Made by a program: the position numbers and the translations under genes. From NCBI GenBank assembly GCA_004154925.1, contig QJNS01000137.1, positions 62,001-126,000 of the forward strand: DNA of 64,000 nucleotides. Direction: 5' to 3'. Shown piece after piece: positions 24,280-37,940 of the stretch (position 1 is the first letter of the stretch; each line of letters begins with the position of its first letter). The notes beneath the pieces were generated by a model. That model did not search any database and was not told where the DNA came from. It worked only from the letters and a program-made list of their open reading frames with translations. Origin of the DNA: Monosporascus cannonballus (lineage: Eukaryota; Ascomycota; Sordariomycetes; Xylariales).

Positions 24280-27200
24280 TAAAGGTTAAGGGATATTTGT
24301 TTTTGATAATAATGTTATTTAATTATTTGTAATTAATTATTTTTCGATAAATAGTGTTTCCGTTTTCGTCGATTTTTTGCTTGCTATTTTTGGTTTTTAG
24401 TATTATAAAAACGGGATATCCAGTAGAAAAGTTAAAAAGCTGGATATATTCTTTTTGTAAATTTAATTATATACTTTTTTATAATGCCCTTAATTTTTCT
24501 AGGTTTATGTGATAGATTTTATAGAATTTAAGATAATATCTTTTTTTGATAAGTATCTGATAATCCTATTAACCGTAAGGAGGTAATTCATAGTCCTTTT
24601 TGTTTTTGAATAATTTCTTAAAACCTTGGTACTTCGAAGATGTTATAGAAGTTTGATTAGGAATCCGTATTTTTTTGATGACATAGCAAATTTTTTGTTT
24701 ATTCTTTTCCGGTACCTTTATTTTGTTTTCTGAAAAGAATGTCCGTTTTTTCTAATTAATCCGTAGATTATTAGAATAAAGCTAAGGTATTTCCAAGATG
24801 ATATCGTATCCGGAAATATTAGCGATGTTTATCGAAACGTATTTTTGGTATCTTTATATTTATATCGGGAGTTTTTTAGTTTTTCAAAAAATTTATTTAT
24901 TTTCGTAAGTAAATAGGCTGCCGTTTACCGTATGCAATTTATAAAACTTTAATTTGTATTTCTAGAAAATCTGATATTTTTTTGTTATTACGGAAGAAAT
25001 AAAATTGCTTTTTATTCTTGAGTTAATTATGGCTTTGAATATTTTGTTTTTATACTGGAGAGAAATTTCGATTTGGTTACGTATTTCTTTTGTTGCTTTA
25101 TATAAAATTTTGTAAACTAGGGCTTTTCGATGCCTTAGTTTCGAGGACCTCTGTAGTTTTTTGATTTTTGATACCGTTTAACTTAAGCGAATCTTTATTC
25201 ACGAGCTTTTTTGGTAGTATGTTTAGTATATTAATCGTTCTTATATCGGAAATATGTTTTCTTGCCGTATTTGTATTGAATTTGTAAAAAAGAACTGCCT
25301 TTTTCCTAGCTTAGTTTTTGGTTTTGTTTTTTTTTAAATTATAGGATTAGAAAAGTAAATTTCCGGAAAGGGTGTTCTCGTATTCAGAAACTTATATTAG
25401 ATGCAAAGCATTAGGAAGTAATATAAGTATCTTTGCGATATGGCCTTTTGGCTCCGTTTTCACTTGGAGTGTAAATAGTAAAACTTAGAGTATTTTGGCT
25501 ATCAGAGGATTTTTATGTATCGGCATTTATTATCTGGTTCGATAAGTGTTTTTTATTTTATCCAGGCTAAAAGTCGTTATTTATTTAGTTTTAAAATAAA
25601 CGAAATAATTATTTTGATAATACGTAATAAAATGTAATAAATTGTAAGGGTTTATCGTTAATTCTTTTGGATAAATAATGTATTTTAAAAGCTTATTAAG
25701 CTTTGAGAATAATCTTTATAATTGTTAATATCTAGTCGAAATTAGCCATCCTTTGTGTATATCTTATATTTTTGGGAATCAAAGTGGTATTAGTATCCTA
25801 GTTTTATAGCTATTCTGAAAGCAGTTTGTCCTGGATGGTATTTGCAGACTTTAATCTTAAAGTTCTAGCAAATGGGATAATTCTCCTACTTTGGGTTGCT
25901 ATTCTGGGTTTAATTAATTATGGCGATAGTAAATTCTAGCTGGAAGAAAATCGAGTTAATTTTTTTCTTTTCTGCCTTACTGTCGATTTCTTATTTAGCT
26001 GCTTTTGTTTTTTTCTAGGGTTAAGAAATTTCTCCTTTTTTGGAATTTCTTTTGGCGGAGGAATAATATTCACTTTTAAAGTGCCCTTTCTTGCCATAAT
26101 TGAAAAACTCTATTTTGGACTTGTTTTTTTTTGGGTTCCTTCGAAACGGAATTCGTTTCCTTTTAAGGCTTGCCCTTATTCTTTTTAGTTCGGCTATTAA
26201 AGCCCTTATTATTATCTCGTTTGCCGGTCTCTTTTTTCTTAAAGTACCGATTAAAGGTACGTCGGTTGGCAATAATCGCTTTGTTAATATATTTTGCAAA
26301 GCATTTTAATTTGGATTTTATATATAAATCGTTTTTAATCTGAGGTTTTAAGCTATTATAATAAGGATAGAATAATACGTTTTTTGATAGATTAAAAATA
26401 GCTGCTAAACGATTAAACTTAGTCGTATATTCGGATGTTAACTTAATTTAGCGAAAAAATAGAGTTGCTTAATTATATGTTATTTTTTATTTGGATTCAC
26501 AAATAAGTTTGGTATTTTTTTCTTAAAATATTTGTATTTGTTAAGAATATAATTGGTTATATTCAAGGAATTTTCTGGATAATTTTGCAAGTAGTTTTTT
26601 ATAAATTGGTTCGAATTATAGAAAAACTTTCCCGATAAGTAACTAAAAGATAGCTATTACTTTTTGGTAGTTGTCCGTTAAAGAATTTTTATAAAATTTA
26701 AGATAAAGCCTGGCCTGTACTAGGAATTTTTCCATATCCGTAAATCCATCATAACGCTTGAGGGGAGCTAGTTTGTAGCTTTAATATCTGGCATTTTATG
26801 GTAGCTAAGGGGTGGAATAGTTCCTTTACGGGTTTAGTTCGCGCCGAATAATAGCAAAGTCGAAATTTTTTCTGGTATTTATTTTATGCCAAACGAAAAT
26901 AGTCGAAAATTACTTTTTTAATTTCGTTTTTTGGCGGAACCGAACTAAGAAAAAGTCGGTTTTTTCCTTTGGCAAGTCGAGCATTTTTTTATTTTAAGCT
27001 TTGAACTTTTTCAATTAAGAAGTCCAATTTTTTTTCCGTAATGAATTTTTTTTTCTTTTTTTTAGGATCTCGGCCTCATATTTTTTCTTTACCCCTTCCT
27101 TTTCCGACTTTTTTCTCTAGACTTTAATAATATCTTTAGGGATCGAGATAGGTTGTTATTAAGGTTACAAAAATAATGGGCCTTTCTAAAATTAAATATT

Positions 27201-27430
27201 AAAGAGTGCTATATTATTTATTAATTTAAGAACTTTTTCGATAGATAATAAATCGTTTAATTTGGTTATTAATTTTTTATTAGCTAGTAACAGAGATCGG
27301 GTTTATTATTTGTTTTTTAAATATAGTCCTATATTATCGTTTGTATTAAATTTAGGAAAGTTTATGCTTTAACTTGTCAGTAAATTATTTGTTAACTATT
27401 AATTATAGAATTATTAAAATATAATCAACC

Positions 27431-27840
27431 TGTTATATATTTACCTAAAGGTATAAATAATATCCGAAATAAGGTTTTGATTTATAAATAATAATAAAAC
27501 GTAGAATAATTTAGTGGTTTGTTCGTTAAAAAGATTTAAAAACTTTTTTCTTAATTAAAAAACGATATAATTATCTTTGAATTAAAAGCTTAAATTAATA
27601 ATTAAGGAACGAAACTAAATAAATGTTATTTATATAAAAAATAGATTTATTATATATCCTAATTCCTTCAAATAAGTATGTCGTAGATCTATATGATTTA
27701 TGTAATTTGATTAATTTATCAAATCACTTAGATTACATTAATCAAGCCAAGAACTCCTATTCGGAGTTTAGCCATAAGAAATCCGCGCTAAGTCTTTAAA
27801 AGTTGGTTCCTTCGAGACAGGAACTCTTGTTCCTATAACA
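27431..27840 (-). repeat. Gypsy 5' LTR
   Basis: TGTTATATATTT to CTATAACA in plus-strand reading, 410 bp, homologous to 20201-20572 with one indel. Confidence 0.8.
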
Positions 27841-30800
27841 TTAGTGTAAATTTATCTAACGAAATTTATATCTTTTTTATAAAGCAATTCGGTTTTATAA
27901 ATAATATATAAGTTATATGTTAAAAAAATTAAATTATTTTATAATTATTTTTTAAAAAAGTATTTATTTTTAAAAAGCTTAATAAGTATTAATTTAATTG
28001 CTTTTTATAAAGCGCTTATAACGTTTTTTAAAATCGTAAACCAATTTTAAATATTTATATAATTTTGCGAATTATTCCGTTAGAAGGCTGCTTTAAATAT
28101 TAACAATAATTAATTAAATTAGTCACGTGAATTATCGCGTAATATTTGCGTTACGAAAAAATAGTTTTAAATTTTTAAAATAATTTTAAAATAATTTTAT
28201 TTAATCGAGAAAAATAACGTATCATAAATTTAATACAAGTAAAAATTGTCGATTTTTTTCGAGCAGTTACAATTTTTTTTAGATGAAGTTTTTTTTTAAA
28301 AAAAAACAACCAATAAAAACTAGGCGGTTTATTAATGCTTTTATTATCTATATTAAAAAATCGTTAATATTAACCGGATTAACTTAAAAAGCGAAATATT
28401 ACAATAAAAAGTATTTTAAAATTATTTTATAAAATTCTTAATATAACTAAATATACGATTATAAATAATATATAACGTTAATTAATTAAAATTAAATTAA
28501 TAATAATTTAAAATGAAAAACTGTTTATAAATAAAATATTATTTCGTATTAATAATTAAATAAAAGAACTAATATAGAAACAAGTGAGTTTTATCGATAA
28601 GATATTTTTTAGCTATAGCAATAATTTGAATATTTAATCGGTATTATTTTAGAATTATTTCTTGCTTTATAAATATTATCGAATATAAAGTAAATTAAAT
28701 TTTGAAATATTTAAACATATATATCTTGCTTTATAAAATTATAAATATAAAAGTTACGTAACTTGCCGCTTAAACCTCGTAGTAACATGCTTTATTTATT
28801 AAAATTAAATAATAGATTATTTAAATTATTATGTTCGGGTATTGCAATTTAATAAGATTCGGCCGTTAAATTGTTTTTCTAAATTTATTTTTATATATTT
28901 TTATAATACTTTTACTTATTGTTATTTTTTTTTAGCAATAATAGTATCGTCCGGATTAACAGATATTTCTTCGTCTATATGTTGGAATCCGTTTACGACA
29001 GCAGTTCAACTAGAATAAAGGATTTTTTATACCTTTTTTTTTCGTTATTTCTGCCGAGTATATCTAGCTTATTTAGATTTCTCTCAGGATTATGGAGGAT
29101 GAGATCCGTAATTAGTAATAGCTTTAATATATCGATAAATAGTATTTCGAATATTTTAAAAAGTATTTTCTTTCGTTTTTCGTATTTTTCGTATATATTT
29201 TTATATCGTCTTTATAGTATATGATATTATTTTCAAATATTAATAATTAAAATAGGATACAAAACGATACTATAAAAAGATATTTAAATTATTCTAGCTT
29301 TATACAAAACGGTGAAAAATAAAATTTAAACGTACGAAATTTAGATATATTTTACTAATACGCAAAATATTAAATATAAAACATGACGCGATTAAAATTT
29401 ACAAATTCGAATAAAAAGGTATTACTTTTATATTAAAATAATTGGAAAATAATTTATAAAATGAAATAAAACATTTACGTTCGTATCGAAAATATTTATT
29501 AATATTATTCTTTTAGAGTTTATCGATATAGCGTAAAACTAAATCCGCCTTTTTAGGATTCGAATTTAATAATATTATTTTGGTAAAGTTGAACCGATTC
29601 GCTGTTTAAAACGATATGTTAAATCTAAATATATTTTCCTTATAATAATCCTATTAATACTTTTTATACATTTGTTTTAAATATAATAGACCTTGTTTAT
29701 AAAGTTTTTAATTTAAAACAATTAATTTAAAATATTGTTTTTAATTATTAAAACAATCGCGAAACGTAATAGCTGTATCTTAAAATAGAAGATAAAATAA
29801 TATCGATAAATAAATTAATTTGCGATTATATTTAAAAAGCCTATCAGTATATTTATAGATTTTATCAATTATAAATATTGTACTTTTTTGTAACAGCCGT
29901 AGCTATAACAGCGGTCGATTTATACAATATTTAAGCGAAAATTTGGCTTAATTTGTTATTTTTTGCGCATTTTTTAATAATTTATTAAGATAAGAATTAA
30001 AGAATTTTTTTTTAATATAAGACAGACATTTCTGAAAATATTTAACTATACTTTTATAACTAGTAATTATATTGTTAAAGTAAATTTCGCGAAATATGGC
30101 AAAACTTTTCGTTATCTAGATAAAATATTTAAAAATATCAATAAATAATCTTCAGGTTGCCGATTCTCAGAAGGAACTTGGTATTTATATTTACGTAATA
30201 TAAGGTGAACCTATATAAAACGTTCGAAAGCAGGCCAAAATTCTTTACTACGAAATAAAAAATATATAAGTAAATTTCATTATTATTATATATTGCAAAT
30301 TATTTAGAATACTTATTTATTATATAATATTTTATTATTAATTATATTTTATTAAAGTTTTCAAAAAATTTAGTATTTAATGCCAAAATAAATTTAGATA
30401 ATAAGGAACCTTAATTATATTATTAGCTTATAGAATTATTTTATAATTCTTTTAAGGGGAACTTACTAATTCGATTATAGTTTCTTTAGGTAAATCGTCC
30501 GAGTTATTTTCTTATTTAGAAAAACTTATCTTTTTTTTAACTGTAATTCCCAAAACGTTTTTAAATTAAATAATTAGCTTTATATCGCAAATAAAGAAAA
30601 GATTATAGAAAACTCTTCATAATACATATAACGTACAAACCAAATAACGGATTTTTTTTCGACTATGCGAACTGGTTACTTAAATTATTACGTAACTATT
30701 TACGTATAAAAATTTAAGAAACGCTAGACTTACTATCAGCGGTGATAACACGGAATTAATCAATTAAGTTAACATTTTTTTAACCGATATAACAATTTGT

Positions 30801-33800
30801 TGCCGTTCGATTTAAATTCTTTATTCGTATATACTTAAATATCGACAAAGAAATAACGTTTTTATTATTCGTAATTAATTTGATAAATAATAACCTTTTA
30901 AAATATGAATATAAAATAAATTATTATATATATCGTAACTTACAGATATATAGACCTTTATAAAAATATTATTAATTACTTATTTAACGATAATATCGAC
31001 GTATTTGTTCACCTAATTTAAAAATATTTTAATAATTAGTAATTTAGAACTCGGAGTATACTATAATATAAATACTAGAAAATATTAATTTAATAAATTT
31101 TTGATATATAAATAATGAAATGTAAAACAATTAATTAGAAAAGTTATGTTAATATTAAGTATATTATTTAATATGGGGTTCTAAAATATATTAATACAAT
31201 CTTAACCGATTATTTTAGGATTAAGTTATATTTAATTACGTATTATAGTTATATTAGATAAATTATTACGAATAATTTCTCTCGATTAATCTGTTTTTTT
31301 CTATAGGACTTAATAGCCAAATATTTTTTATCGAACTTATTTCGTTATTCTAAAGGAATTTTGAGTAAATTAAGTAATAGCCGTAACGCTGGTACTTAAA
31401 TTTCGATTCGCTAGTATATCTATTATAAAGCTATATAAACTTATCCTATTATTACGAAAAACGGATAATTTTATTAAATATAAATAAAGCTTTTTCAACG
31501 TGACGTTTATTTTCTAGATTAATATATTCTACGAACTAGAATTATTATCGAAATTATTTTTATCCATTTATTTTTGAATCGATTTCGATACTGGAAATAG
31601 GTTTTATTAATTATAGAAAAATCCCCCTAATTTTTTCGTTATACATTTAATAATAGTAAAAACGATATAAATTTATCCGATATCCTATAACGGTGTCTTT
31701 ATTATATAAATCGATAAGTAAATTATCCGCTAAATTTTTTAATACGACTTCGGCTAATATTTTGAATAAATCTCTAATTAGGTTGTTAATTAGATTGCTA
31801 ACGAAGGTTCTTATTACATATTTTAGAATATTTATTTTCGACGTTTTTTAGATCGTTATTTTCGCAATTATCGTTATTAAAGGTAGGATTTAATAAACAT
31901 CTCTTAGTTTCGAATATTTTTTTATTAAAAAATTCGATTATAAAGTTATTTCTATAATATTCTTACAGTACTTTAGAAACTTTTAAATAGTAATTATTAT
32001 TTTACAGTAAAACCAATTGATTAAAACATAAAACTAAGAAATAAAAAAAATCGAACTAAAAAGATTAAAATAATAATAAAATAATTTAAAAAAGCCAAAT
32101 ATTCGTATAAATTAATCCGGACTATTATTCATTATGCGTTATTTTTAAAGATTACTTATTTCGTATATAATTCGTTGAAACATTTTTTTGTAATAACATT
32201 TAATATACCTAAATTTATTGGTATAACGTTTATTTTAATTGATATAATAAACTTTTATACGCTTTTTTAAACGCCACGTTAATATATTAATATAATTTAA
32301 AAATTACTAAATCTATGTTATTATTCGTACGTTTATAATAATACGAACAACGATCTAAATTAGATAAACTAAAATATTAATAATAAGTATATTATCGACT
32401 TTTTTTGATCTCGTAATTCGTTAATTATCAATTTATTTAACAAAACTTATTACTTTTTTATATATCTAAATTAACTTAAAATATCGGCTATTTTAAAAGA
32501 TAAATATGTTAAAAAGTTTTAAAATAATATAATATAATTAAAACCAAAGGTTTTCGCTTAATAAAATCCTATAAAATAAGTTAATGATAAAAGATCTAAA
32601 CCTTAACGTAAATATAACGCCGGATTATTTCATAATTATTTTATTAATTTTATTTAAATAACCCGTTATTAAAAAATCCGAAAATATTAAAAAAGTACGA
32701 AAATAATTATTAGTTAATAATCATTTCGATAAATTATTTACGATATTTTTGCAAGCGAATTTCAAAACCCTATACGAATTTAATTAAATAATCTAAAAAC
32801 GTTATAAAAAATTTGAAAATATTTTTTAATTACTTTATTTTAAAATAATAATCTTTGTGCAATTTATTATCGGCGAAAAACGCTTTAGATAAAAGATATT
32901 TATATTTGTCACAGTCCTAAGTAGCACCTTATAGGTATATAGGGCAAAATAAGGCGGTTAGGGCTCGACCTGACAACGTTCCACTTTTAGTGGTGTAATA
33001 GTTAGACTCTTGTTTTTCTATGCCGTAATAATATTTTACAACATTTTTATTTATATTAAAATATTTATATTGCAACTGTGATAATATATAAGCTAAAAAG
33101 TATAAAAATAATAAATTTAGTAATTAATGTTTTTAAATAACCTTCGTCAATATATTTAAGTTATAATTACAACTTAAAACAAAAAATAGCTTATAGTATT
33201 AAAATTGAAAAAGAAATACCGTCTAAAAGGCATTTCCTATTACCGTTACTGTTATTGCTAAACGTAACGAAAAAATAAAATAATAAATAAATTATTTTAA
33301 TATACCGAATACTAAAAAGCTTGATAATAAAACTTAAAAAAATATATTAAAAAAGTGCAAAAAAAGCGCAAAAGAAAACCGTAAGTACAAATATATGAAA
33401 TCGAAAAAAGGTATAAACGGAATATATAATTATTATATTTAAAAAGTTTTAAATAAAATAAAAATAAATAAAAATAAGGTCCAGTGATTTAATTCAAATT
33501 AAATTTATAAATATTTTCTTAATTAATTATAGTTTCGATTTTGGATTACAATATTATTTATTATTTATATATTATTGTCTCTTATTATTATTTTAATATA
33601 TTAAAAAATATATATTTTAAAACAAAAATAGTTTAGAATTTTTAATATATCTAATTATATATAATAAATTTATATTTTTAAAATCTATTATTTAATTAAC
33701 ATCTTTAATATTTTAAAATTAGTTCTTTATTATTTTATATTTCGTTATTTTAATAAATATTTAATATATAAATTATTTTATGTGTTAATTAAAAGTGTAT

Positions 33801-34180
33801 ACGCTATGTATATGGAAAAAATATTTCTTTTTATTTTATATAGTAAAAAAATTAAATACTTATTGTATATTTTCTTATTTATTTTAAACTTTTTATTCTC
33901 TTTTTATTTACTTTTTTTTATTTTAAATATTAATTATATATAAATATATTAAAGTATGTAAAATTTCGTTTTTATTATATACAATTATATATCGTTTAAA
34001 ATAATTATAAAATAATTATTTTTCTATTTCTTTTAATTAGTTCATAATTATCATATTAAAACGAAAGTGTTATAAAGGCGACAAATTATTATCTTTAAAT
34101 ATTTATATAAAAAAGCTCGTAAAAGGTTTATAAAATTTTCACCGGCTCAATATAATATTAAAAAGATTCGACATAACCTT
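27841..34180. other. RIP-degraded AT-rich DNA within the nest
   Basis: About 6.3 kb of AT-rich sequence in which CpA and TpG are scarce and most remaining C lies in CpG. A minus-strand stretch opposite 28919-29224 still reads as lysine-rich protein-like sequence (for example ILFKIFEILFIDILKLLLI), probably the remains of a transposon frame whose class I cannot identify. One short, less decayed patch (32907-33083) is listed separately. Confidence 0.5.
32907..33083. repeat. Possible short solo LTR
   Basis: The left part (to about 33030) is less RIPed than its surroundings. The piece begins TGTCACAGT and ends ACTGTGATA, inverted copies that differ by one transition. The flanks ATATT and ATATA could be a decayed duplication but are low-complexity, so this call is tentative. 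Confidence 0.35.
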
Positions 34181-34345
34181 TGTTACGGGCCAAGGGCCCT
34201 AATGGAGGGATTAGCGTAACGCTAATCCCGTGGCTCCCGTATATATAACTAGCTGCTCCCACGCATCTTCTTAGCTGTTCCCTAGATTTCTTAATAAACC
34301 TGTTATGGCCCATACCCTTAGTTACTACGTATGCAGCCTTTTACA
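34181..34345 (+). repeat. 5' LTR of the TRIM-like element
   Basis: 165 bp, TGTTACGGGCC to GCCTTTTACA. It contains an 18-bp palindrome-like GATTAGCGTAACGCTAATC and differs from the right LTR mostly by transitions. Confidence 0.85.
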
Positions 34346-35528
34346 TATTGAGAAATATCCTTTTTCGCGAATGGTCCGTCGCCGTAAGAAGTACGCTAAC
34401 GTTACGCATCCGTTATTCGTACGTAATTTATTTGTCATAAATACCGAAAAACCGCGCCGTTAGGTTTTACGAATCGTTTACGAGCTATAAAGCTGTAAAA
34501 ACCATAATGCCTAAAAGTTCAAAATAAATGGGAAATTATTTATTAACGGAAAGGCGATTGGCGATAATCGTACGCAACTTTTTTATATTTAGGAAACCTT
34601 TAATTATTAGTTTTAAAAGTTAACGTTTTTGTTATATATATAAAAAACCTTAAAAAAGCCGAACCCTTAAGCTTTTTTAAATTATATCGCCATTATCTTA
34701 AAAAAACTTAATAAGGAATAAAAAATTAATTAAGGTTTAATTAAATTATGTTAACGTAATATTTAAACGGTATCCAAATACGTTTTTATATTCGAAAATA
34801 TTTTTTATTAAACCGGAAAAAATAAATAACCGAATAAAGCTAAAATTTTCCTATTAATTTCGGGCCTTAATACTGAAACGAAAAAAATAATTAAATTATA
34901 AAAGGTAACCTAATATTTAAGAAAAATTCGCGTAATTTTTTTGTTATTCGGAAATATTATTTTTAATGGCCCTTATTTTAATACGTTTGCGCGTAATAAT
35001 TTTCTAATTAAAAAGCGATATTATGGAAAGTATAAAAATTAATACGTTAACCGTTAATTATTAACGTAAACGCCGTTGGCGAACGGAAAAACGTTATTTA
35101 AAATATGGCGAAACGGAACATTTTCGGAAAAATTATTTTAAAGGGAAAGAAATCGCCGTTTAACATATTAACGCTAATAAAGCCCCAAAGGTTTTGTCGT
35201 TATTTAAATAATAAAAAGCAACCGCGGAAACGTTCGATAAAACCTGGGAAAACTTAAGTAAACTTAACGTTTACAAAGCGTTAAAGAAATCGGCAGAAAA
35301 AAAACCTTAGGGAAAATAACGCGAAAATATAGAATTAATGGCGCGTAACGCGTTAAAAACGTACGGGCGTAAAGCATGTAGCATGGTTTTCCCATAACCG
35401 TTAAAGGACCCCTCGGACTAGGATTTGCAAATATCGCCGCCTTGGAGCAAGGTCCTTAAGGGGGTGCTGCGAATAAGCGTTTGCCGCGTAGCGGGAAAGA
35501 GCGAGGATTGGATCTAGAGGGGGGGTTA

Positions 35529-35693
35529 TGTTACGGGCCAAGGGCCCTAGTGGAAGGATTAGCGTAACGCTAATCCCGTGGCTCCCATATATATAGCTAG
35601 CTGCTCCCACACATTTTCTTAGCTGTTCCCTAGATTTCTCAATAGACCTATTATGGCCCATACCCTTAGTTACTGCGTATGCAGCCCCTTATA
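35529..35693 (+). repeat. 3' LTR of the TRIM-like element
   Basis: 165 bp, TGTTACGGGCC to CCCCTTATA (terminal CA altered to TA), followed directly by ACCTT. Confidence 0.85.
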
Positions 35694-35698
35694 ACCTT

Positions 35699-37780
35699 AA
35701 ATAAATTATCAAACGCAAACTTTTAAATTAAACGGCACAAAATTCAAATATAAATCTCGCGAAAATAAAATCGCAAATATAAATCAGTTTGTAATAAATA
35801 AAAAATTAATAATATGTATTATTTTATAATTACTTTAATTTCATATTAATAAAATTAACCGCGTATAAGAAAAATATTTTTAATAAATTAAAACTAAATA
35901 AATAATTACGAAACATAATATTATTTATTCGGATATGACAAATTTTAATTATTGTATTATTAACGAAAATATTAATAAAACTTATTATATGAAAAATAAA
36001 TATATATATAATATACGTTTTTAAAATATATTATAATTATTTCAGAATATTATTTTTAATTTGTCCAGAACAACGGAATTAAAATATAATTAAGCATTTT
36101 TATATAATTATTCGTTAAATATAATTTGCTAAAAAATTAATATATATATATATTTATCAATTGCAAATTTTATTACTTTTATACAAAAGTCTAAAATTAT
36201 ATAAAATTAATAAATGTAAACCTCTAATATATTAAATATTTGTTTATTATTATCAATTAATTATTTCCTAAGTATTTTATATATTAATATAATCTTAATA
36301 CTTATTATCTATCTAGAATAATGGCCAACTTTTTATAAATAGGAAATTCATATCGGATATTTCGTTATACAAAATTAAAATTAATCTAATAACCGAAATC
36401 TCATTTATCGATTAGTATAAAATTACGAATTAAATTATTAAATATATTACCAATATTGTATTATAATTTGGTATACGCTTAAATATTATAATTTTTTGTA
36501 GCAAATACTTATATATATAAATAATTCGAATATCGATATTAAAGTCCAAATTTTAATAAAAATAACTTATATTTTCCGTTTTAAAGATATTAATTCATTC
36601 ATAATTATTTTATTTACTAATATATTTAACAAGATTTTACTTTTTTTATATTTAATCAATAAATTAGTTCGTTATTTTAAATTAATTATTTAATAAGTTA
36701 TATTGATATCTTTATCGTCTCGGTTATTTATTAAAAATTATACGTTCTTATTTTTAAAAATATCTTAATTATAAAGTTAATTTTTAATAATTTTCTTAAA
36801 TATTTTTTACTTTTAAGGAATTCTAGTTATTATATTATTTTGGCCGGTACGATTTCCGTAATATCCTAAAATAGGAAAAAAAATTCCCGTATTTAATTAT
36901 ATAGTAAAGAAGAACTAATTCTATTATTGATTTTCGTAATATCGAATTAAGTTAAGTCGTATATTGAAAACGAAAATTATCGTAATTAATTATACTTAAA
37001 TTTAACGTAATAAATTCATAACCGTTTTCATTAATACAATAATTATAAAATAATTTAATTTTTTAGGATTCGTATTAATGCGTACCGAGTATATAGTAAA
37101 CGTTTTAGCACATTTTTATCTAAAATTATCGATTTTATTAATTGCTGCATTTTAAACCAAAAATTCTTTATTCGGTATTTTCTTACAACGTACCAAAATA
37201 TCGTTTTACTTATTATAATACTAAACGTACACCTATGACGAAATAATTTACCGCCTATATTTAATATATTACGCAAAATTATAAGTTAAAAATATTTATA
37301 AAAAACCTCTTTTTAATATAATTAAACGTTTTTATGCAAAGATAATAATAATCAATCGAATAAGTAAATCTATAAATTATTTAAAACATTATTCGTTATA
37401 ATTAAAATTTTATTAAATCAATTTTTTATCAAAAAATTAATACTTTTAATTATATCCATATCGAATATCTTTTACCGCCTTTACTATTACGGATATTAAA
37501 TTTAGCCTAAATAAAACTATTAAATAAAAAATATAAAATTAAATTAAATTAAATATTTTTATAAAGTTAATTTATTAATTTTAACGTAAATAAAACTTTA
37601 ATATTTATTATATAAATATAATAACCTATTTATTTTATATTTTTCTTTATTTCATATATTATTTAATATTATTTAGTTTATTTAATATATATAATAAATT
37701 TTAAACAAAATTAAATATTTTGTATAAATATTAAAATTTTTATGAATAATTTGCAAGTATTTTTGCATTTAAAAAATTCG
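35699..37780. other. RIP-degraded interior of the hAT-bounded interval
   Basis: Very AT-rich with no open frame above 75 codons. The minus-strand frame at 37055-37276 is protein-like but unclassified; by position it could be transposase remains. Confidence 0.35.
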
Positions 37781-37789
37781 TACGAGTAT

Positions 37790-37940
37790 TCGATAAGTAA
37801 TATGGAATTTCCATGGGTAACTCGTAAGTATTTTTGAATTTTAGGAAATTCCCACGGGTAACTCGTGGGAATTCCGCGTTATTTACGGGACCCCACGGGT
37901 CCGTGAGTAAAAGTGCATGGGTGGGTATTCCCTCGCCCTA
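37790..37940 (-). repeat. Right end and subterminal repeats of the hAT-like element
   Basis: Contains GGGTAACTCGTAAGTATTT, then a near-perfect inverted pair CCCACGGGTAACTCGTGGG, and ends GGTATTCCCTCGCCCTA. It mirrors the left end at 19636-19850. Confidence 0.65.

Larger units (their letters stand above)
20201..27840 (-). mobile_element. Ty3/gypsy LTR retrotransposon, RIP-damaged, minus orientation
   Basis: 7.64 kb bounded by related LTRs (20201-20572 and 27431-27840). On the minus strand the order is gag zinc knuckle near 26070-26120 (FFNYGKKGHFKSEYY, Cys changed to Tyr), reverse transcriptase with YLDDILIYS at about 23563-23589, and an integrase-type segment at 22314-22535 with YNVCNKTKT and PYGLLQPI. 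This gag-RT-IN order is that of gypsy elements. A polypurine tract (AAAAAGGGGAAATAA on the minus strand) abuts the left LTR, confirming orientation. Frames are broken by stops, and a solo LTR (23831-24279) interrupts the RT region. No clear target duplication was found (left flank ...CGAACC, right flank TTAGTG...). Confidence 0.9.
34181..35693 (+). mobile_element. TRIM-like non-autonomous LTR element
   Basis: 1,513 bp bounded by 165-bp LTRs (34181-34345 and 35529-35693) and a perfect 5-bp target duplication ACCTT (34176-34180 and 35694-35698). LTRs begin TGTTACGGGCCAAGGGCCCT. A purine-rich tract (AGAGGGGGGGTTA) abuts the right LTR and sets the orientation. The 1.18-kb interior is too short for pol and shows no RT or integrase motifs, so it fits the TRIM/small-LARD class mobilised in trans. 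The interior is RIPed, more so than the LTRs. Confidence 0.85.
19636..37940. mobile_element. hAT-like transposon ends enclosing an 18-kb nest
   Basis: The left end reads TAGGGTGAGAGAAT and the right end, inverted, TAGGGCGAGGGAAT (12 of 14 identical, both differences transitions). Directly outside are GCTGCTTG (19628-19635) and GCTGCCTG (37941-37948), an 8-bp target duplication with one transition, as expected for hAT elements. Both ends carry subterminal copies of a motif like CCCACGGGTTACTCGTGG. The 18.3-kb interval contains at least two later LTR-element insertions (20201-27840 and 34181-35693). After removing them about 9.1 kb remains, more than a typical hAT, so further unresolved insertions are likely. 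No transposase frame survives RIP. Confidence 0.7.

Noticed and set aside
20191..27846. Target-site duplication of the gypsy element
   Set aside because: The flanks (...CGAACC and TTAGTG...) do not match, even allowing C/T transitions, so no duplication is claimed.
24280..34175. Gypsy element and nest as a giant Starship-like cargo element
   Set aside because: No tyrosine-recombinase captain or cargo genes were seen; the ends and duplications fit hAT and LTR elements.
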